Shown: positions 47,756 through 54,041 of the stretch, in pieces
Layout: each line of letters begins with the position of its first letter
Position numbering within the stretch: position 1 is the first letter of the stretch
Assembly: GCA_902563835.1 (NCBI GenBank)
Contig: CACEZB010000009.1
Location: 1-54,041 of the forward strand
Reading direction: 5' to 3'
Origin: an uncultured SAR86 cluster bacterium
GTDB taxonomy: Bacteria > Pseudomonadota > Gammaproteobacteria > Magnimaribacterales > D2472
DNA: 54,041 nt
Made by a program: the position numbers and the translations under genes
Notes under the pieces: generated by a model
What the model was told of the DNA's origin: nothing
Seen by the model: only the letters and a program-made list of their open reading frames with translations
Database searches by the model: none

Positions 47756-48381
47756 GATTTTTTAATTGAGGGTTTTATTTTTACTTCTGAGCCATTGAAA
47801 CCAGGAACAGCTCCTTTGATATAAATAACGTTATTTGCAACGTCCATATCAACTATCTTTAAACTTTGCACAGTTTTTTGCACATTACCCATGTGACCTG
47901 ACATTTTCTTTCCCTTCCAAACTCGCCCAGGAGTTTGGCATTGCCCAATAGAACCATGAGCTCTATGAGCTAGTGAGTTTCCATGAGTGGCATCTTGCAT
48001 AGAAAAATTATGTCGTTTAATAACACCGGCATAGCCTTTACCTTTTGAAGTTCCAGTAACATCAACGTACTGACCAACCTCAAATATATCAGCTGTGAGA
48101 TGTGCTCCTATTTCATAATTTTCAATATCATCAGACTTAAACTCAGTTAGGCTGCCTGGATTAATATTAATTTTCTTAAAAAATTCAGATTGTGATTTTG
48201 GTAAATTATTAGATTTTGTTGTTTTGGATACTAAAAGTGCGTTATAACCATTTTTGTCAGTAGTTTTTTTGCCAGCAACAAAATTACCACACACAGAAAC
48301 AGCAGTTACAGGAACTGATTCACCGTCTTCAAGAAAAAGACGTGACATACCAGATTTTTTTCCTATCAAGCCTATGCTCAA
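47752..48381 (-). CDS. rplC: 50S ribosomal protein L3, TTG start
   Basis: L3 is an early 50S assembly protein reaching the peptidyl transferase centre. The 209-residue protein (same length as E. coli) has MSIGLIGKKSGMSRLFLEDG, VDVTGTSKGKGYAGVIKRHNF, and HRAHGSIGQCQTPGRVWKGKK with the glutamine methylated in E. coli L3. The start codon is TTG at 48379-48381, preceded by a strong AAAAGGAG. No ATG occurs before residue 12, so the TTG is needed for the conserved N-terminus. Confidence 0.97.
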   Translation of the reverse strand: MSIGLIGKKSGMSRLFLEDGESVPVTAVSVCGNFVAGKKTTDKNGYNALLVSKTTKSNNLPKSQSEFFKKININPGSLTEFKSDDIENYEIGAHLTADIFEVGQYVDVTGTSKGKGYAGVIKRHNFSMQDATHGNSLAHRAHGSIGQCQTPGRVWKGKKMSGHMGNVQKTVQSLKIVDMDVANNVIYIKGAVPGFNGSEVKIKPSIKKS

Positions 48382-48436
48382 TTTCTTCTCCTTTTACGGG
48401 GCTATAAACCCTCTATGGCCGCATTCGCGTTAAAAT

Positions 48437-48751
48437 TTATTGTCCTAAGCTTATTTGAACATCTACCCCGGAAGATAGATCAAGTTTCATTAAAGCATCA
48501 ACTGTTTTATCAGTTGGTTTGACAATGTCCATCAATCTTTTATATGTAACAATTTCATACTGATCTCTAGCATCTTTATCTTTATGCGGAGATATGAGTA
48601 CTGTTGTTCTTTCTTTTTTAACTGGCAATGGGATAGGTCCGTTAATCACTGCTCCTGTTTTCTTAACAGTTTCAACAATTAGTTTTGCAGATGCATCAAT
48701 TAATCTGTAATCAAAAGCTTTCAGCCTAATTCTTATTGATTGATTCTCCAT
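48437..48751 (-). CDS. rpsJ: 30S ribosomal protein S10
   Basis: S10 is a 30S head protein that also acts with NusB in antitermination. The 104-residue protein (E. coli 103) has [43 protein letters not shown], and [12 protein letters not shown], closely matching the family. It heads the S10 operon. Its promoter lies in the 123-base gap downstream of fusA. Translation starts at the ATG 48749-48751. Confidence 0.98.
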   Translation of the reverse strand: MENQSIRIRLKAFDYRLIDASAKLIVETVKKTGAVINGPIPLPVKKERTTVLISPHKDKDARDQYEIVTYKRLMDIVKPTDKTVDALMKLDLSSGVDVQISLGQ

Positions 48752-48814
48752 TTACCCTATTTTTATACCTTTTTTAAAAAACTTTTACATCCTGCAAATC
48801 GCAAAATGTGGCGT

Positions 48815-48844
48815 ATTCTAAGCTCCTAAGAGCAGTACTGTCAA
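48815..48844 (-). promoter_or_regulatory. S10 operon promoter
   Basis: On the minus strand a perfect TTGACA (48839-48844) is followed by 18 bases and TAGAAT (48815-48820). Transcription would start near 48808, giving a leader of about 57 bases before rpsJ. This is short compared with the roughly 170-base S10 leader of E. coli. The whole 123-base gap (48752-48874) holds no tuf gene or remnant. Confidence 0.65.
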
Positions 48845-48874
48845 CTTTATTGAACAGTTTTATTTATATTGTTT

Positions 48875-50977
48875 TTAGGATGTTTTTAGCTGTTCAGCAA
48901 TATTATTAGGAACCTCACCATATTTGGTAAATTCCATGGTAAAAGTAGCCCTGCCTTGGGTCTGCGATCTTAAATCAGTAGCATATCCAAACATTTCAGC
49001 TAAAGGAACTTCAGATGAGACTTCTTTACCAGAAGTAATGTCATCCATACCAAGAATTATGCCTCTTCTTCTATTAAGATCACCAACCACATCCCCCATA
49101 TGCTCTTCAGGAGTTACAACAACAACTTTCATTATTGGCTCAAGCAGTGCTGGCTTAGCTTTATTTGCTCCATCTTTTAAAGCCATTGATCCGGCAATCT
49201 TAAACGCCATTTCATTAGAATCTACATCATGAAATGATCCATCGTATAAAGTTGCTCTCAATGCTAACAATGGATAACCCGCTATAACACCATTTTGCAT
49301 TTGTTCCTGTATCCCTTTGTTAACTGCTGGAATATATTCTTTAGGGATTACCCCTCCAACAATTTTATCTACAAATTCATAATCATCATCAAGCCCTAAT
49401 GGCTCTAATTTTAGCCATACATGTCCATATTGACCTTTACCACCACTCTGTCTAACAAACTTACCCTCAATTTCTACAGTTTCTTTAATTGTTTCTCTAT
49501 ATGCAACCTGTGGTTTACCTATATTCGCTTCAACAGAAAACTCTCTTTTCATTCTGTCTACAAGAACATCTAAATGAAGCTCTCCCATACCAGAAATAAT
49601 TGTTTGCCCTGATTCTTCATCACTTGCCACCCTAAATGAAGGATCTTCTTGCGCTAACTTGCCTAGAGCTAGTGACATTTTTTCTTGATCTTGTTTTGAT
49701 TTAGGCTCTACAGCTACTGATATAACAGGTTCTGGAAAATCCATTCTTTCAAGAACAATTGGTTTATCTGAATCTGACAAAGTGTCACCAGTTGTAATAT
49801 CTTTTAAACCAATACAAGCTGCAATATCTCCTGCTCTAACTTCTTTAATTTCTTCTCTGTTATTGGAATGCATTTGAACCATTCTTCCAACTCTTTCTTT
49901 TTTTGATCTAGTTGTATTCATCACACCATCACCAACACTTAGGACGCCTGAATAAACTCTAATAAAAGTTAACGTACCTACAAATGGATCTGTTGCAATT
50001 TTAAAAGCAAGGGCTGAGAAAGGTTCATTATCAGAAGATGTTCTTGAATCAGATTGCTCTTCTTCTTCATTATTATTTGGAATCACGCCTTCGATTGCTT
50101 TTACTTCGTCTGGTGCTGGTAAAAAGTCGATTACTGCATCAAGAACAGCTTGTACTCCTTTGTTTTTAAATGCAGAACCACAAAGAGCTAATATAACCTC
50201 ATTAGCTAATGATCTAATCCTTAAACCTTCTTTGATTTGATCAGATGATAATTCACCAGTCTCAAGATATGCATCCATAAGCGCTTCATTTGCTTCAGCT
50301 GCAGCTTCCACCATTTCTTCTCTTAATTTTGAACACTTATCCATTAAATTTTCAGGAATATCTTGAGAATCGAAAGTCAAACCTTGATCATCTTCATTCC
50401 AATAAATGGCTCGCATATTTATTAAGTCTACAACTCCTTTAAAATCATCTTCTGTACCGATGTTATATTGAATAGGGACTACATTTGCTTGGAGTCTGTC
50501 TTTAATCTGATTTACAACCTTTTCAAAATCTGCACCAGCCCTATCCATTTTATTTACAAAAACAATTCTCGGTACTTCATATCTGTTTGCTTGTCTCCAA
50601 ACTGTTTCAGATTGAGGCTCCACTCCTGATGTGCCACAGAAAACAACTACCGCTCCGTCTAAAACTCTTAATGAACGCTCTACTTCAATAGTGAAATCAA
50701 CGTGTCCAGGAGTATCAATAATATTAATTCTATGTTGGGGATATTGCTGTTCCATGCCACTCCAGAAGCATGTGGTAGCAGCTGAAGTTATAGTTATACC
50801 TCTTTCTTGTTCTTGTTCCATCCAGTCCATAACTGCAGCACCGTCATGAACTTCACCAATCTTATGAGAAAGTCCTGTATAAAATAATACCCTTTCTGTA
50901 GTAGTAGTTTTACCAGCATCTACATGGGCACAAATTCCTACGTTTCTGTATTTATTTAATTCAGTATCTCTAGCCAT
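48875..50977 (-). CDS. fusA: Elongation factor G
   Basis: EF-G is the GTPase that drives translocation and, with RRF, ribosome recycling. The 700-residue protein (E. coli 704) has the P-loop AHVDAGKT (17-24), [18 protein letters not shown], and [10 protein letters not shown] in the GTPase domain. Domains II-V follow, including [11 protein letters not shown] and [12 protein letters not shown] in domain IV and a C-terminal domain V with [11 protein letters not shown]. It lies 13 bases after rpsG. In most gammaproteobacteria tufA follows; here the next gene is rpsJ. Confidence 0.99.
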   Translation of the reverse strand: MARDTELNKYRNVGICAHVDAGKTTTTERVLFYTGLSHKIGEVHDGAAVMDWMEQEQERGITITSAATTCFWSGMEQQYPQHRINIIDTPGHVDFTIEVERSLRVLDGAVVVFCGTSGVEPQSETVWRQANRYEVPRIVFVNKMDRAGADFEKVVNQIKDRLQANVVPIQYNIGTEDDFKGVVDLINMRAIYWNEDDQGLTFDSQDIPENLMDKCSKLREEMVEAAAEANEALMDAYLETGELSSDQIKEGLRIRSLANEVILALCGSAFKNKGVQAVLDAVIDFLPAPDEVKAIEGVIPNNNEEEEQSDSRTSSDNEPFSALAFKIATDPFVGTLTFIRVYSGVLSVGDGVMNTTRSKKERVGRMVQMHSNNREEIKEVRAGDIAACIGLKDITTGDTLSDSDKPIVLERMDFPEPVISVAVEPKSKQDQEKMSLALGKLAQEDPSFRVASDEESGQTIISGMGELHLDVLVDRMKREFSVEANIGKPQVAYRETIKETVEIEGKFVRQSGGKGQYGHVWLKLEPLGLDDDYEFVDKIVGGVIPKEYIPAVNKGIQEQMQNGVIAGYPLLALRATLYDGSFHDVDSNEMAFKIAGSMALKDGANKAKPALLEPIMKVVVVTPEEHMGDVVGDLNRRRGIILGMDDITSGKEVSSEVPLAEMFGYATDLRSQTQGRATFTMEFTKYGEVPNNIAEQLKTS

Positions 50978-50990
50978 TATTAATTAATTT

Positions 50991-51835
<845 letters not shown>

Positions 51836-51858
51836 ATTAATTTAATATATAGGCGGCG

Positions 51859-51887
51859 ATTTTATATATCTGATCGTTAATGGTCAA
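51859..51887 (-). promoter_or_regulatory. str operon (rpsL-rpsG-fusA) promoter
   Basis: On the minus strand TTGACC (51882-51887), 17 bases, TAAAAT (51859-51864). It fills the 54-base gap between the rpoC stop and rpsL. Transcription would start near 51852, about 17 bases before the rpsL ATG. Read-through from rpoBC is also likely. Confidence 0.6.
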
Positions 51888-51889
51888 CA

Positions 51890-54041
51890 TTATTCTTCAT
51901 CATTTTCTTGAAGTTCTTGTCTCAATGCAGCTTCTATATCATCATCTGTTAAAACTGATTCTTCAAAATCACCTTGTTTCTTGCTTCTTAATTTATCGTG
52001 GAATTCCATTCCAGTTCCTGCGGGGATTAATCTTCCAACTACTACATTTTCTTTTAATCCTCTTAAATGATCTTTCTTACCAGTTACAGCAGCCTCTGTG
52101 AGAACTCTTGTAGTTTCTTGGAAAGAAGCAGCGGATATAAATGAATCAGTTGCAAGTGAGGCTTTTGTTATTCCAAGTAAAACTCTTTCATATTCGGCAG
52201 GTTTATTTCCATCTGCTTCGACTTTATTATTCTCTTCAACTAACTCAGCATAACTAACCTGATCGCCTTGAATAAATTTGGTATCACAGCCATCAATAAT
52301 TAATGCTTTTCTTAGCATCTGTCTTAAAATTGTTTCTATATGTTTATCATTAATAGAAACACCTTGAAGCCTATAAACGTCTTGAATTTCATTTACAATA
52401 AAATTAGTTAGTTCGGGAACACCTTTCAATCTTAAGATATCATGAGGACTTAATGGGCCTTCTGAGATAATATCACCTTTATTTACCCTCTCACCTTCAA
52501 AAACATTTAATGTTCGATGTTTTGGTATCAACATTTCAACATTTTGTGATTTTTTTGAAGCCCCTTCAGGTGTTATAACTAGTCTAACCTTACCTTTTGT
52601 TTCCTTACCAAAAGAAATTAATCCTGTCTCTTCTGCAAGAACTGCAGCATCTTTAGGTTTTCTCGCCTCAAATAAGTCTGCAACTCTAGGCAACCCACCA
52701 GTAATATCTTTAGTTTTAGATGCAACTAATGGCATCCTAGCAATAACTTCACCAGCTGTTATTTTTTGACCATTTGATAAATTAACAAGACCGCCTGCAG
52801 GTAGCGGATATATAGCAGGTTGTTTAAAGTCACCCACCAATACTGGTTTTCCTTTTGAATCAACTATTTCAATTGTAGGAACTAAATCTCTTCCACCTGA
52901 AGGTCTATCAGCAACTTCTATAATCTCAATACTTGATAACCCAGTTAAATCATCCACTTGCTCCTTCACGCTTAGGCCGTTTTCAATATCAATGAATTTA
53001 ACTTTGCCTGCAGTTTCAGAAACTATTGGTCTTGTATATGGGTCCCATGAAGCAATAAGTGTGCCCTCTTCAACCTCAGATTGATCTTTAACTTGAAGAG
53101 TAGCTCCATATGGAATCCTGTATTGTTCAACAACCTTTCCTATGGAATCTGTAATAGTACAAGTAGCATTCCTTGATACTATAACTTCTAATTTATCTTT
53201 ATTAAGGACAGTTTTCATATCATCTGATAAATTCACATTACCAATATTTTTGTTATATATTGCATTATCTTCGGATGAGCTTGATGCAGCTCCTCCGATA
53301 TGAAATGTTCTCATAGTAAGCTGTGTGCCTGGCTCGCCAATAGATTGAGCTGCTACTACTCCAACTGCTTCTCCTCTATGAACTAAATGTCCTCTTGCAA
53401 GATCTCTTCCATAACACATAGCACAAACACCTATTGAAGCTTCGCATGTCATAGGCGACCTAATCTTTAAACTTGATAAATTAAGTTCTTCGATTACATC
53501 TAGCGCATCCTCATCTAACATTGTATTAATAGCAAAAATTTCTTTGCCATCATTGTCAAAAATTGGTTCAGCAATAACTCTTCCTAAAATTCTATCGGTT
53601 AATGCTTGAATAATTTCACCGCCATCAATAATGGAGGTGACTGTAATAGACTCTTTAGTCCCGCAGTCTTCAATATTTATGACAGAATCCATTGAAACAT
53701 CACAGAGTCTCCTAGTTAGATATCCAGAGTTAGCTGTTTTTAATGCAGTATCAGCTAACCCTTTCCTAGCACCATGTGTTGAAATAAAATACTGTAATAC
53801 TGATAAGCCCTCTCTAAAGTTAGCGGTAATAGGTGTTTCAATAATTGAGCCATCAGGTTTTGACATCAGACCCCTCATTCCAGAAAGTTGTCTAATTTGA
53901 GCTGGCGAACCCCTTGCCCCAGAATAAATACAGAATTAAATGAAGATTGATCAACTTTATTTCCATCTGGAGTTTTAGCTGTTTCAGTACTAATTTTTTC
54001 CATCATTGCTTTTGCTACTTGTTCATTTGCTCTAGACCAAA
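51890..54041 (-). CDS. rpoC: RNA polymerase beta' subunit, C-terminal half, with a frameshift near 53925
   Basis: RpoC is the beta' subunit of RNA polymerase. Its 5' half lies outside the window. Two frames are needed. The upstream frame (54041 to about 53926) encodes [16 protein letters not shown] and then QSSFNSVF; the downstream frame (about 53923 to 51890) continues [20 protein letters not shown]. coli reads SFNSIYMMADSGARGS, so about 10 bases appear to be lost between FNSV and SGAR. Read as it stands, the first frame ends at a TGA at 53875-53877. The downstream part is fully conserved, with bridge-helix and trigger-loop regions and the zinc cysteines in EDCGT and [16 protein letters not shown] sequencing or assembly error is the likeliest cause, since this protein is essential. 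Confidence 0.93.

Overview
The window is a gene-dense, AT-rich bacterial chromosome segment with about 70 genes and no intergenic gap longer than about 150 bases. Gene families and gene order point to a Gammaproteobacterium. The order rpsB-tsf-pyrH-frr-uppS-cdsA-dxr-rseP-bamA-skp-lpxD-fabZ-lpxA-lpxB-rnhB-dnaE and the neighbourhood bamE/fur/grpE-dnaK-dnaJ-dapB match the Pseudomonas-type arrangement. Low GC, overlapping genes, short forms of CdsA and DapB, and missing members of conserved clusters suggest a streamlined free-living marine lineage such as SAR86. That placement is inference, because no 16S gene is present.

Layout. 1-17193 (minus strand): a long run from the rpsB leader through translation factors (rpsB, tsf, frr), UMP kinase, undecaprenyl-PP, CDP-diacylglycerol and isoprenoid genes (uppS, cdsA, dxr), envelope biogenesis (rseP, bamA, skp), lipid A and fatty acid genes (lpxD, fabZ, lpxA, lpxB), rnhB and a nearly complete dnaE cut by the window edge. 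17269-21544 (minus): a heat-shock operon grpE-dnaK-dnaJ-dapB behind a clear sigma-32-type promoter. 21603-25929: fur, bamE, ratA, a sodium-coupled transporter, a DUF3429 membrane protein, smpB, the tmRNA gene ssrA and rpsT. SmpB and tmRNA act together in ribosome rescue. 25921-32722: obgE-rpmA-rplU (minus), polyprenyl synthase-fabA-fabB (plus), then ssb with a crotonase and an old-yellow-enzyme homologue (minus). 32792-35608: uvrA. 35605-54041 (minus): the ribosomal protein superoperon, rpoC-rpsL-rpsG-fusA then S10, spc and alpha operons ending with rpoA-rplQ. No tuf lies between fusA and rpsJ.

The content is almost wholly core housekeeping. I found no CRISPR array, mobile element, phage, defence island or unknown multigene system. 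The points most worth a second look are a frameshift in the conserved core of rpoC near the right edge, overlapping stop codons at all four convergent gene junctions, promoter spacing that suggests leaderless mRNAs for fur, bamE and smpB, a candidate S2 autoregulatory leader with a TTG start on rpsB, and a calcium-binding-like insert in loop 6 of BamA.
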